Shown here piece by piece: positions 54,206 to 62,450 of a stretch of DNA of 64,000 nucleotides. How positions within the stretch are numbered: position 1 is the first letter of the stretch; each line of letters starts with the position of its first letter. The translations under genes were made by a program, and so were the position numbers. The notes beneath the pieces were generated by a model. That model saw only the letters and a program-made list of their open reading frames with translations. It searched no databases and was not told the DNA's origin. Source of the stretch: Lachnospiraceae bacterium (GTDB taxonomy: Bacteria > Bacillota > Clostridia > Lachnospirales > Lachnospiraceae); contig JAKSRM010000006.1 in the NCBI GenBank assembly GCA_024403615.1, positions 42,913 through 106,912 of the forward strand, read 5' to 3'.

Positions 54206-55968
54206 CAGGCAAGAAGAAAAAACTGAAAATTATTATCATAAGCGCAGCAGTTTTGGTGGCTATTGTAGCGGCCTTGATTGTAGTGCGCAGTTTAAATACC
54301 AATAAAAAAGTTGACGTGGTTTCTGTGGGAATGATCAACGATCCATGGTGGGGTGATTCCTCCCAGTACAGCGGCAACGTTTCTTCTGGACGTGTGCAGA
54401 ACGTTAAGCTCCGCAACGCCTTGGTTGAGAGCGTAAATGTTCAAAAAGGCGACTATGTAAACGTTGGAGACACTCTGATGGTTTACGACGCCATTGAGTA
54501 TCAGCTGACCTTGCAGCAGGACGAGGCAGGCATTGCTGTGTTAGAGGCGCAGATCGACCAGGCAAAACGAGACGCATGGAAGTATCAGTGCCTGAAGCCG
54601 AAGGAAGAAGCTCCTCAGCCAGTAATCGAAAAAATCGACCATGGCCCTTTGGCAATCAAAGAGAAGCTGACAGCGAAAGATTATAAAGAGGGCAAGCTGA
54701 ATTTCTTAGTCAGCCTGAAGACGAAAATCGGAACGGACTTTTTGAAACTCTTGCGGGAGAAGGGAAAGACCGCGGTTCTGACCGTTTACGAAAACGATAC
54801 GAAATTTGCCACGGTGGAAATCGATGGAAGCAAAATTCCGTTCGTAACTTATGAGTATGAATTAGTAGAGCCGGAGAGCAAAGAAGAACCAACGGAAGAG
54901 CCGACAGAAGAACCGGAAGAAGGCGGCGAAGAATCTGGGGAAGGCGCAGGCAGCGGAGAAGGCTCGGGCTCTGGAACAGGCTCTGGAACAGGCGAAGGAA
55001 CAGGCGAAGGCGAAGAACCGGGCAGCGAACCGGAAACGGAACCAGAGCCAGTTTATCGCAGAATCGAAACGGAATTTCTGACGGAAGACTGGGTTTTGGA
55101 AAACGCCATCAGCTTTGATGGAACCTCTGGCCACATGAGCGGCCACACGAAATATTATTTGAAAGCAACCTTCTGCAAGCCGGAAAAATATGAGCGGTAC
55201 GAAGAAGTCATTCATTACCCAGATGTGGATCCGACCTCAGAAGATTACGTATACACGCGGGCGGAATTGGCCCAGATGGTAAAAGATAAAACCCGCGAGG
55301 CAGACATGCTGGAGCAGGACTTAATGCTGGCACGGATTACGCTGCAGAAGGACCAGCTGACCGCATCCTCTGGCGAAGTAAAAGCCACCGTCAGCGGCAC
55401 CGTTACGGAAGTGAACAATGTGCAACAGTGCGCGGAAGGCGACACGGTTATCGTGATCAAAGGAACGGAAAACTTCACCATCACCATTAGTGTGGACGAG
55501 CTCAGCATCAGCAAAATGAAACCAGGAGACAAGGCAGACATTATTTCCTACGAGTCCGGGACCATGACCACGGCAACGATTTCCGAAATCGGCGAAGTAC
55601 CTTTAGGCAGCTACTACGGAATTCCGAACTGCTCTTACTATCCAGTAGAAGCCATTGTGGACGATCCGGAGGCGCAGATGACCATTGGCGAATATTGCCA
55701 GGTTTCCTTCCTCAGCGAGGACGAGGAGCCGAGCACCAGCCTTTACATCCCGATCATGTACGTCCGCAGCGACGACGAGGGCGACTATGTTATGAAGGAC
55801 AACAACGGACGCCTCGTAAAACAATATGTCATCACAGGCAAGAACCTTTACGGTTCCGAAATTGAAATAAAGAGCGGCCTTCTCATCGATGATTTTCTGG
55901 CTTTCCCTTATGGATCGGGAAGTCATGAAGGCGCTCCAACCGTAGTAACCGAACAACCGATATGGTAG
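54202..55968 (+). CDS. Membrane fusion (adaptor) protein 2 with Gly/Glu-rich linker
   Basis: 588 residues. N-terminal membrane helix (about 8-28), lipoyl half-motif, a first insert, then a low-complexity linker at about 225-285 (EEPTEEP, GEGSGSGTGSG), a second beta-rich part, a helix (about 355-395), and HlyD-type barrel segments (VKATVSGTVTEVNNVQ, GDTVIVIKGTENFTITI). The linker is unusual for adaptors. It overlaps the ATPase gene by 4 bp and precedes the permease by 127 bp of repeats. Confidence 0.8.
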   Translation: MTGKKKKLKIIIISAAVLVAIVAALIVVRSLNTNKKVDVVSVGMINDPWWGDSSQYSGNVSSGRVQNVKLRNALVESVNVQKGDYVNVGDTLMVYDAIEYQLTLQQDEAGIAVLEAQIDQAKRDAWKYQCLKPKEEAPQPVIEKIDHGPLAIKEKLTAKDYKEGKLNFLVSLKTKIGTDFLKLLREKGKTAVLTVYENDTKFATVEIDGSKIPFVTYEYELVEPESKEEPTEEPTEEPEEGGEESGEGAGSGEGSGSGTGSGTGEGTGEGEEPGSEPETEPEPVYRRIETEFLTEDWVLENAISFDGTSGHMSGHTKYYLKATFCKPEKYERYEEVIHYPDVDPTSEDYVYTRAELAQMVKDKTREADMLEQDLMLARITLQKDQLTASSGEVKATVSGTVTEVNNVQQCAEGDTVIVIKGTENFTITISVDELSISKMKPGDKADIISYESGTMTTATISEIGEVPLGSYYGIPNCSYYPVEAIVDDPEAQMTIGEYCQVSFLSEDEEPSTSLYIPIMYVRSDDEGDYVMKDNNGRLVKQYVITGKNLYGSEIEIKSGLLIDDFLAFPYGSGSHEGAPTVVTEQPIW

Positions 55969-56095
55969 ACGGGAAATTATCTTATACGGGAAATTATCTT
56001 ATACGAGAAATTAGCTTATACGGTTTACGCATAACGAAATTAGAACATACGACTTGCGTATAACAGAACTAGCTTATACATTTTTTGCATAACTT
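55969..56095. repeat. 17-bp tandem repeat and degenerate tail ahead of the permease
   Basis: ACGGGAAATTATCTTAT starts at 55969 and 55986, with a variant at 56003 (ACGAGAAATTAGCTTAT) and a partial copy at 56020. A degenerate stretch follows to 56095 with ACGCATAAC, GCGTATAAC and TTGCATAAC, about 36 bp apart. No ribosome site precedes the ATG at 56096. A TTGCGT...TATACA pair 15 bp apart might be a weak promoter. Confidence 0.75.
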
Positions 56096-57349
56096 ATGGT
56101 AGAAGACATTAAATTATCTTTCAAAGGAATATGGGCTCACAGGATGAGAAGCTTTCTCACCATGCTGGGAATCATTGTCGGCGTAGCGGCGGTTATCGCG
56201 GTTGTGTCGACCATTACCGGCACCAATGAGCAGATAAAGAACAACCTGATTGGCGACGGCACCAATACGGTTACCATTCAGCTGTACCAAAACGGATGGG
56301 TAGCAGACTTTAGTTATAGCGATGTGCCGGAGGGCGTTCCGGAGCTGAACGAAAAAGTCCGGGAGGACATTCTGGATGTGGACCATGTAGAAAACGCTTC
56401 TCTGATTCATATGCGGGAGTACGCAGATTCTCTGTATTATCAAGGCACTCAGATCAGCGGCGGCCAGGTTTTCGGCATCGATGAAAATTATTTTGAAACC
56501 GCTGGCTACCACGTAGTTTTAGGCCGCGGCTTTAGCACTTCCGAGTTGGAAGGCCAAAGAAAAATCGTCATCATTGACGACACTTTAAAAGACTCCGTCT
56601 TCGGTGGCGAAAATCCGTTGGGCAAGTCCATCGACATTATGGGCGAGCCGTTCGTCGTTGTAGGCGTTGTGGATAAGAAGAGCGAATTCGAGCCAGTCAT
56701 CAACACCGTGGACGATTATTATATGTACCACGACTACTCCAGTGGCGTGCTGTACATTCCGGACAACATGTGGCCGTTAGTTTTCAAGTATGACGAGCCG
56801 ATGCAGGTCATCGTGAAGGCGGACTCCACCGACAACATGACGGAAGTGGGCAACCAGTGCAAGGATATTTTGAACGCGACCCTGACCTCTACCGACGAAA
56901 CCATCAAATACGAGAGCACGGACTTAGCGGAATCCGCTAGCCAGCTTCAGCAGCTGTCTTCCTCCGCCAACATTCTGCTTATCGGCATCGCGTCCATCTC
57001 CCTTTTAGTCGGAGGCATCGGCGTTATGAACATCATGCTGGTTTCCGTAACGGAGCGGACCCGCGAAATCGGTATCAAGAAAGCCTTAGGCGCGCGGAAG
57101 AACCGCATCCTTCGGCAGTTCCTTATGGAGGCCGTGATCTTAAGCGGCATCGGAGGTATCCTAGGCGTCGTGGCGGGCGTCATCCTATCGAAAATCATTT
57201 CCCTGGTAGCGCTGATTCCGACCGCCATCAACCCATATGCCATCATCATCGCAGTTGTATTTTCGATGGTCATCGGTGTAGTTTTCGGTATGGTACCGTC
57301 CATCAAGGCATCAAAACTCAATCCGATTGAGGCATTAAGATACGAATAA
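56096..57349 (+). CDS. MacB-type ABC permease (FtsX domain)
   Basis: 417 residues. One N-terminal helix (RSFLTMLGIIVGVAAVIAVVS, about 20-40), a large extracellular MacB-core domain (about 45-285), and three C-terminal helices with ASISLLVGGIGVMNIMLVSVTERTREIGIKKALGARK-type FtsX signature. Forms the pump with the ATPase at 53396 and one or both adaptors. It lacks a visible ribosome site and is separated from the operon by tandem repeats. Confidence 0.9.
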   Translation: MVEDIKLSFKGIWAHRMRSFLTMLGIIVGVAAVIAVVSTITGTNEQIKNNLIGDGTNTVTIQLYQNGWVADFSYSDVPEGVPELNEKVREDILDVDHVENASLIHMREYADSLYYQGTQISGGQVFGIDENYFETAGYHVVLGRGFSTSELEGQRKIVIIDDTLKDSVFGGENPLGKSIDIMGEPFVVVGVVDKKSEFEPVINTVDDYYMYHDYSSGVLYIPDNMWPLVFKYDEPMQVIVKADSTDNMTEVGNQCKDILNATLTSTDETIKYESTDLAESASQLQQLSSSANILLIGIASISLLVGGIGVMNIMLVSVTERTREIGIKKALGARKNRILRQFLMEAVILSGIGGILGVVAGVILSKIISLVALIPTAINPYAIIIAVVFSMVIGVVFGMVPSIKASKLNPIEALRYE

Positions 57350-57361
57350 AGGAGAATAAAA

Positions 57362-58003
57362 ATGGATGTTGAAAAAATGAGCTGTGCAGATTGTGGAAAC
57401 CCACTTTGCAATTCTGACCGCACGGACTATACCGCGTTTTGTGCAACGGGAAAAATGGACTCGGAATTCTTAGAGGAAGTAACGAAAAAATATTACGAAG
57501 AAGAAAACCTGAAATTTATGCAGACCGCAGCCAGCGTAGAATACGACGGCTACTGCCAGCTGACGAGAGTTCAGGAAATCGCTTTGTTTGCGAAACGCAT
57601 GGGCTATAAGAAATTAGGCATCGCTACCTGCGTCGGACTTCTGAAAGAAACTCGCACTTTAGCAAAAATCTTAAGAAGCCATGGATTTGAAGTTTACGGT
57701 ATCGGTTGCAAAGTCGGCAAAGTTTCCAAGCAGGACTTAGGCATCCCTGAGGAGTGCAACGCCATCGGCAAGAGCATCTGCAACCCGATCATGCAGGCTG
57801 CATATCTGGAAAAAGAGGGCACGGAATTCAACATCGTCATGGGCCTTTGCGTCGGCCACGACAGCGTTTTCTATAAATATTCCGCAGCACCAGTTACCAC
57901 GCTGGTAACCAAGGACCGCGTATTAGGTCATAACCCAGTCGCAGCCCTTTACACTAGCGAAGGCTTCTATTCCAAGAAACTTTTCGGCGATTGCGAAGAG
58001 TAA
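57362..58003 (+). CDS. DUF1847 family Cys-rich protein
   Basis: 213 residues. N-terminal CADCGNPLC and a second set CVG, GCKVGK, ECNAIGKSICNP, GLCVGHDS and FGDCEE make a conserved cysteine pattern of DUF1847, common in strict anaerobes and probably metal-binding. AAGGAG ribosome site, 12 bp after the permease stop, so it may share the efflux transcript although no functional link is evident. Terminator at 58028. Confidence 0.88.
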   Translation: MDVEKMSCADCGNPLCNSDRTDYTAFCATGKMDSEFLEEVTKKYYEEENLKFMQTAASVEYDGYCQLTRVQEIALFAKRMGYKKLGIATCVGLLKETRTLAKILRSHGFEVYGIGCKVGKVSKQDLGIPEECNAIGKSICNPIMQAAYLEKEGTEFNIVMGLCVGHDSVFYKYSAAPVTTLVTKDRVLGHNPVAALYTSEGFYSKKLFGDCEE

Positions 58004-58027
58004 AGTGATAAAGTGTGAAGATTGTAA

Positions 58028-58059
58028 AATGCCCGCTAGAAATAGCGGGCATTGATTTT
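58028..58059 (+). terminator. Intrinsic terminator
   Basis: AATGCCCGCTA-gaaa-TAGCGGGCATT followed by GATTTTT. Confidence 0.85.
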
Positions 58060-58078
58060 TAGAGTTGAAGTTTATGAG

Positions 58079-58145
58079 TTTTGCAAGAAAAATGCGCGAA
58101 GAGTTATGTGCGAAGCGTTTTGCAGGAAAAATGCGCGAAGAGTTA
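58079..58145. repeat. Two direct repeats, 39-bp period
   Basis: TTTTGCARGAAAAATGCGCG (then AAGAGTTA) begins at 58079 and 58118. It shares AAAAATGCGCG with the palindromic element that starts a few bases later. Confidence 0.75.
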
Positions 58146-58151
58146 AAAAAT

Positions 58152-58271
58152 GGAAAAATGCGCGATTTTTCAGTTTCAGTGAGCGTTTTCGGGCAATTTT
58201 GGGCATTTAGTGCTCTGAAACTCAATTTTCGCGCATGACAGCTCACTGAAAACGCGTTTTCGCGCATTTTT
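58152..58271. repeat. Palindromic intergenic element, copy 2
   Basis: Starts GGAAAAATGCGCGATTTTTC, then TTTCAGTGAGC, and GTGCTCTGAAAC as in copy 1 at 36705; ends TTTTCGCGCATTTTT. GCTCACTGAAAA at 58231-58242 is a further reverse complement of TTTCAGTGAGC. Downstream, to 58391, related pieces (GCGCATTTTT, GCGAAAATGATGGG twice) suggest decayed copies; no gene is seen in this 388-bp gap. Confidence 0.75.
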
Positions 58272-58391
58272 AGAGGAATTTCCAATTCTCAGAGAAGAGA
58301 ACCGCAAAAGACGCGCATTTTTAATCTGATTTCTCAATTTTCTGGGACAGATGCGAAAATGATGGGTATTTTTAGGGGCGTTTTCCAGTTC

Positions 58392-60470
58392 TCAGAACGA
58401 AAGCGAAAATGATGGGCGGAAAATGATATAAATAAAAAGGGAGAGACTTGGTCTCTCCCTTAATTTTTGTGATATTTGCATTCTTCCTAAATCTTTCGCG
58501 ATGTAGTGGGCGTTGTGCGTTGCTTCGTAAATATTTTTCGCAACAACGCAATCGCCAACCTGATGGAATTCTGGAACGATGCCACGGAGAGCATTGGCTT
58601 CCTCGCGGAGTGGCTTTTGGCCGACCGCGTAGATTACGGTGTCAGCTGCAAAAGTTACATTGCCTTCCGTTCCATCTGGATAGAAGTTGTCCATGCCAAA
58701 CTTGGACTCTGGAGTAGGTTTGGCACCAGTGTATTCGCAAAGCACGCCGTCTTCGTTGATGGCAATGGCCTTCGTTGCCGGGCTAACTTTTACGCCGCAT
58801 TTTTTCAGCTCGCAGGAAAGAGCAACGCCGTGCAGATTGTTGCCGCCGTCGTTCAGGTTTGGCATCATTTCCACAACGGTGCATTTTTTGCCCAGGCCGG
58901 AAAGCATGATGGACAGCTCCAGTCCAACCAAGCCGCCGCCTAAGATGACGATGTTTTCGCCAGCCTTGTCTGGGTCATAATAAATTTCTTCTGCGCTGAA
59001 AACATTGTCGCGGTCGATGCCAGGAATGTTCGGCTTCACTGGTCTTGCGCCCAACGCACAGATGACTGCATCCGGAGCAACCTCTTTAATCAGTTCTGGA
59101 GTAACCTCGGTATTTAAACGAACTTCGATATTGTCGCGGCGAGAAATCAAACGTTTCTGCAGGGCGATGTACTGGCCCAGTTTTTCCTTGAACGGTACGT
59201 TCTCTTCGCAGAGAAGGGCGCCACCCAGCTCCGCTTTTTTCTCGCAAAGAATGACTTCGTGATTGTTGTCCGCTGCGGTGATTGCAGCCTGCATGCCAGC
59301 CATGCCGCCGCCGGCAATGAGAACTTTCTTCTGCACGTTGCGGATTGGAGCGTCGTGCATCTCATATTCATGACCGATTTCCGGGTTAATAGCGCAAGGA
59401 ATAATTGCCGAGTGCATGTGCTCGGAGAAGCAGAACAGGCAGCGCATACATTTGCGGACTTCGTCTTCTTTGCCGCGCTGGAGTTTGATTGGAAGATCTG
59501 GATCGCAGATTAATCCACGGGCCAACTCAACAACGTCCGCCTGACCACTGGCAATGATTTCTTCTAACTGGTCTGGTTCGGAAAGAGCGCCGACCGTTGC
59601 GATTGGTGTATTTTTTACATATTTCTTAATTTCAGCTGCATATTTTACATTGGCACCATCTGCCAAGAACATGCTTGGGTGAGTGATGGTGAAAACTTCT
59701 TTGACTTCGTGGCTGCCGGTGGAAACGTGAATCAAATCTGCGTGGCCATCCAAAAGCTGCGCCTGCTTGATGCCTTCCTCGATGTGGTATCCTCCTGGGT
59801 AAACTTCGTCACCGACGATACGGATTTCTACTGGGAAGCCTCTGCCGCAAACCTCGTGAATGCGGTCGCAGATTGCGATGGCGAGACGAGCACGGTTCTC
59901 AATGCTGCCGCCCCATTGATCCTTACGGTTGTTGGTCGGATCTAAAAACTGAGTAATCAGCCAGCCGTGGCCACCATGAACGGTAACCATTCCGTAGCCC
60001 AAACGCTTTGCGTATAAAGCAGCCTTCGCGTGCTGCTCGATAGATGCGTAAATTTGCTCTTCGGTCATCCTATGAATTGGAATTCCTTCTGGGGAAATGC
60101 CGTCCACCGGGCCATACAAAGGAGCGCCAAGAGAAGCAGAGTAGGTCGCGCAGTTGCCAGCGTCCAGGATTTCCATGGTCGCAACGGCGCCGTGACGGGA
60201 AATGCTGTGGGCAATGTTGGCCAGCTTCTGGCTTTCGTCGTTATTCCAAAGGTTGATCTGGGACGGACGCACGCGGCCGAACTCATTCGGGCAAGCGTCG
60301 CCGATGCAAACCGAAGCGGAGCCGCCGATGGCCTTGCGCTCGTAGTATGCACAGGAGTATCTTTCCGGGTCGATTTCAACGCCGGTCGGGGAGTTGAAAA
60401 TTCGGTTCCGGAACAACTGGTTGCCGAGCACGATCGGCTCAAACAAATGACTGTACTTAAATTCTGACAT
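58392..60470 (-). CDS. FMN/FAD [4Fe-4S] oxidoreductase, 2-enoate reductase/BaiCD type, with read-through C-terminus
   Basis: 692 residues. The minus-strand ATG follows AAAGGAG. An N-terminal old-yellow-enzyme barrel (about 1-360), a cluster motif CMRCLFCF...PCAINP (about 343-365), an FAD loop VLIAGGGMAGMQAA (about 388-401), and an NAD(P)H loop IVILGGGLVGLELS. Enzymes of this group reduce activated C=C bonds in enoates, bile acid intermediates or plant phenolics; the substrate is unknown. The frame continues for about 23 residues through the transcription terminator at 58433; a TAA in the +1 frame right before the hairpin suggests a lost stop. Confidence 0.87.
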   Translation of the reverse strand: MSEFKYSHLFEPIVLGNQLFRNRIFNSPTGVEIDPERYSCAYYERKAIGGSASVCIGDACPNEFGRVRPSQINLWNNDESQKLANIAHSISRHGAVATMEILDAGNCATYSASLGAPLYGPVDGISPEGIPIHRMTEEQIYASIEQHAKAALYAKRLGYGMVTVHGGHGWLITQFLDPTNNRKDQWGGSIENRARLAIAICDRIHEVCGRGFPVEIRIVGDEVYPGGYHIEEGIKQAQLLDGHADLIHVSTGSHEVKEVFTITHPSMFLADGANVKYAAEIKKYVKNTPIATVGALSEPDQLEEIIASGQADVVELARGLICDPDLPIKLQRGKEDEVRKCMRCLFCFSEHMHSAIIPCAINPEIGHEYEMHDAPIRNVQKKVLIAGGGMAGMQAAITAADNNHEVILCEKKAELGGALLCEENVPFKEKLGQYIALQKRLISRRDNIEVRLNTEVTPELIKEVAPDAVICALGARPVKPNIPGIDRDNVFSAEEIYYDPDKAGENIVILGGGLVGLELSIMLSGLGKKCTVVEMMPNLNDGGNNLHGVALSCELKKCGVKVSPATKAIAINEDGVLCEYTGAKPTPESKFGMDNFYPDGTEGNVTFAADTVIYAVGQKPLREEANALRGIVPEFHQVGDCVVAKNIYEATHNAHYIAKDLGRMQISQKLRERPSLSLFIYIIFRPSFSLSF
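58433..58468. terminator. Bidirectional terminator lying inside the oxidoreductase reading frame
   Basis: AAGGGAGAGAC-ttg-GTCTCTCCCTT with T runs on both strands. On the minus strand it is translated as the tail of the oxidoreductase. Confidence 0.85.
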
Positions 60471-60563
60471 AATCTATCTCCTTTGCTTTCGTAGTTTCGC
60501 AGAGCCTTGCGGACACGCGAATTTTTCAAGAGTCTCGCGAGAGCGAGGATTTTCATTAGTTTT

Positions 60564-60588
60564 GCGGCACGCAATTTTGCGTCGCCGC
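60564..60588. other. Hairpin between ROK and oxidoreductase genes
   Basis: GCGGC-ACGC...GCGTCGCCGC, a stem with one bulge and loop AATTTT. No T run on the minus strand, so perhaps an RNA-processing or stability hairpin. A second palindrome CTCGCGAG lies at about 60535. Confidence 0.4.
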
Positions 60589-60600
60589 GCCGTCTTGCAG

Positions 60601-61650
60601 TTATTGCAGTATCAATTTTGCGGCGCCGTAGAAGCCGGCGTCGTTTTCTAATTTCGCCAGGGCGAATTCCGTTCCTTCGCAAGCCGGGAACGCGTACTTC
60701 AAAAAGTATGGCTGCACCATGTCGATGATGAACGGACCAGCTTTCGACACGCCTCCGCCGATAACGAAAATTTCCGGATCCACGATGGCGCTGACGCCCG
60801 CCAAAGCTCTTCCTAAATCCTCGGCAAATTTATGGGCAACGGCCAGAGCGGTTTTGTTGCCGTCTTTGGCCTTGTCAAAAACGTCCTTCGCGGAAAGGAA
60901 ACCGAACTTGCTGTCGGCATCGGTCATGCCCATAGCCCGGGCCGTGCGAACGATGCCTGTAGCAGAAGCGTATTGCTCCGTGCAGCCCTTCTTGCCGCAA
61001 CCACATTTTTCCGTTTCACCGAAGCCAACGAAAGAAGCCGGACACTCCGCAGTGCCAAGAGTTTTGGCCGCCGTAATCGGCAGCGCGTCCACCGTTGTTC
61101 CACAAGAGAAGTCGCCACCTGCGACTCCCGCCTCCATGTACTCCGGATATATTTTCATGTGACCGATTTCGCCAGCTGCGCCGTGAGAACCGGTCAGAAG
61201 TTTTCCGTTCAAAATAATGCCGCCGCCAACGCCGGTGCCTAAGGTCACGAACACCAGATTCTGGTAACCTTTGCCACCGCCTTGCCACGCCTCGCCCAAA
61301 GCCGCTGCGTTGGCATCATTGATGACCTTCACCGGAAGATTGATGAGCTTGGAGAAATCCTCCGCAACGCTGCCGCCCCAACCGTTCAGGTTGACGCACT
61401 TGGCAACTTCCGTTTCGCCCATAACCGCGCCTGGAACCGCCAGACCTACGCCTAGAATGTCGTCCCGGGTCAGAAAATTTTCCGCCATGCTGCGCTCGAT
61501 TTCTTTCGCAAGATCCGGAAGGATGTTCTTGCCGAAATTCTCGATGCGGGTCGGGATTTCCCATTTTTCAAACAGCCGGCCTTCTTCCGACAGGAGGCCC
61601 AATTTCGCGGTGGTTCCGCCTAAATCAATTCCCAAAATATATCTGCTCAT
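60601..61650 (-). CDS. ROK family sugar kinase (glucokinase-like)
   Basis: 349 residues starting MSRYILGIDLGGTTAKLGLL (ATP-phosphate loop DxGGT). EIGHMKI (about 165) and the zinc motif CGCGKKGCTEQYAS (about 195-208) are ROK hallmarks; IGGGVSKAG near the C-terminus. No helix-turn-helix, so a kinase and not a repressor. The frame runs upstream for 79 codons without support. No clear ribosome site is visible. It is 130 bp ahead of the oxidoreductase gene on the same strand. Confidence 0.9.
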   Translation of the reverse strand: MSRYILGIDLGGTTAKLGLLSEEGRLFEKWEIPTRIENFGKNILPDLAKEIERSMAENFLTRDDILGVGLAVPGAVMGETEVAKCVNLNGWGGSVAEDFSKLINLPVKVINDANAAALGEAWQGGGKGYQNLVFVTLGTGVGGGIILNGKLLTGSHGAAGEIGHMKIYPEYMEAGVAGGDFSCGTTVDALPITAAKTLGTAECPASFVGFGETEKCGCGKKGCTEQYASATGIVRTARAMGMTDADSKFGFLSAKDVFDKAKDGNKTALAVAHKFAEDLGRALAGVSAIVDPEIFVIGGGVSKAGPFIIDMVQPYFLKYAFPACEGTEFALAKLENDAGFYGAAKLILQ

Positions 61651-61663
61651 AATCGTCTGGTCT

Positions 61664-61769
61664 GAGTTCGGCGCAGACCGCCGCCGTTTTTGTAGGCTCG
61701 CGCTGTCGCCAAATTTGAGTTCGGCGTAGACCGCCGCCGGTTTTGTAGGCTCGCGCTGCCAACAAAATT
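61664..61769. repeat. 53-bp tandem duplication in the ROK leader
   Basis: GAGTTCGGCGCAGACCGCCG begins at 61664 and again (GAGTTCGGCGTAGACCGCCG) at 61717; the units share TTTTGTAGGCTCGCGCTG. It is GC-rich and lies in the 426-bp gap between ROK and the ACT gene, inside the predicted ROK leader RNA. Confidence 0.85.
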
Positions 61770-61814
61770 TATGTCGGTGCGGGCGCTTGCCAAAAAAAGT
61801 TTTGCTATATGGAA

Positions 61815-61843
61815 ATTTTACACCAACGATGGTTTTTTCACAA
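61815..61843 (-). promoter_or_regulatory. Promoter of the ROK gene (minus strand)
   Basis: On the minus strand TTGTGA (61838-61843), 17-bp spacer, TAAAAT (61815-61820). Gives a leader of about 155 nt containing the 53-bp tandem repeat. Confidence 0.6.
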
Positions 61844-61957
61844 CGGAAACTAGAGCGTTGAAAAGCCAGGTCTCTTTGTAAAAACAAGAGTGGAGCTCCT
61901 TTATGGAAACTCGCGGAAGAATGGCGAAAAATTCCGGAATGTTCGGAAAATTACACG

Positions 61958-61986
61958 ATGAAAACTCCCGTCGTATGTGGTAGAAT
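61958..61986 (+). promoter_or_regulatory. Promoter of the ACT/DUF711 unit
   Basis: ATGAAA, 17-bp spacer, TAGAAT (61981-61986), 91 bp before the ACT gene. Fair match. Confidence 0.45.
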
Positions 61987-62030
61987 CAAACAAATTCTAA
62001 GAAGAATCGTTCCGCGTGGAACAGGCATCC

Positions 62031-62054
62031 GGCTCCGTCGGCTGACGCGACACC
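62031..62054. repeat. REP-like palindrome
   Basis: GGCTCCGTCGGCTGACGCGACACC has CTCCGTC...GACACC ends like the element at 18455 and a GTCG/CGAC stem; it lies in the ACT leader. Confidence 0.4.
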
Positions 62055-62076
62055 CTATGCCAGAACAGGAGAAAAA

Positions 62077-62346
62077 ATGAACGCGATTATCACAGTTATA
62101 GGAAATGACAAAGTCGGCATTATCGCCGGCATCTGCATCAAGCTGGCCGAAATCAACGTGAATGTCTTGGACCTTTCCCAGACCATCCTTCAGGGCAACT
62201 TCACCATGGTTATGGCCGTTGACATCAGCAAGGCAACCGTAAACTTCGCAGAGATTTCGGACATGCTGACCGAACTGGGCAAAGAAATGGAACTCTCCAT
62301 CCACATCCAACGCGAAGAAATTTTCGACGCAATGCACACAATTTAG
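62077..62346 (+). CDS. ACT-domain protein (UPF0237)
   Basis: 89 residues: a single ACT domain starting MNAIITVIGNDKVGIIAGICIKLAEINVNVLDLSQTI-type pattern, resembling UPF0237 and the glycine-cleavage repressor-like proteins. Probably binds an amino acid and controls the DUF711 protein encoded 104 bp downstream, a pairing conserved in many Firmicutes. AGGAG ribosome site 6 bp upstream. Confidence 0.92.
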   Translation: MNAIITVIGNDKVGIIAGICIKLAEINVNVLDLSQTILQGNFTMVMAVDISKATVNFAEISDMLTELGKEMELSIHIQREEIFDAMHTI

Positions 62347-62408
62347 TTTACGCGCGCGAAAAAATAGCGCTGTAAACCCTATAAAATCAAGCAACGACGC
62401 GCGTAAAC
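62346..62408. repeat. Inverted repeat between ACT and DUF711 genes
   Basis: GTTTACGCGC (62346-62355) and GCGCGTAAAC (62399-62408) are perfect complements 43 bp apart; AACGTAAACGCG near 62426 is a third related piece. Confidence 0.65.
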
Positions 62409-62450
62409 GGGCGCCAAAATAGAGCAACGTAAACGCGAAGAAGGATAAAT

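Noticed and set aside
58506..58943. Plus-strand frames opposite the oxidoreductase (several of 85-145 codons)
   Set aside because: Shadows caused by the higher G+C of the minus-strand gene; none has a start signal.
61651..61887. N-terminal extension of the ROK kinase frame
   Set aside because: It would translate the tandem duplication and lies across the predicted promoter; DxGGT must be near the N-terminus.
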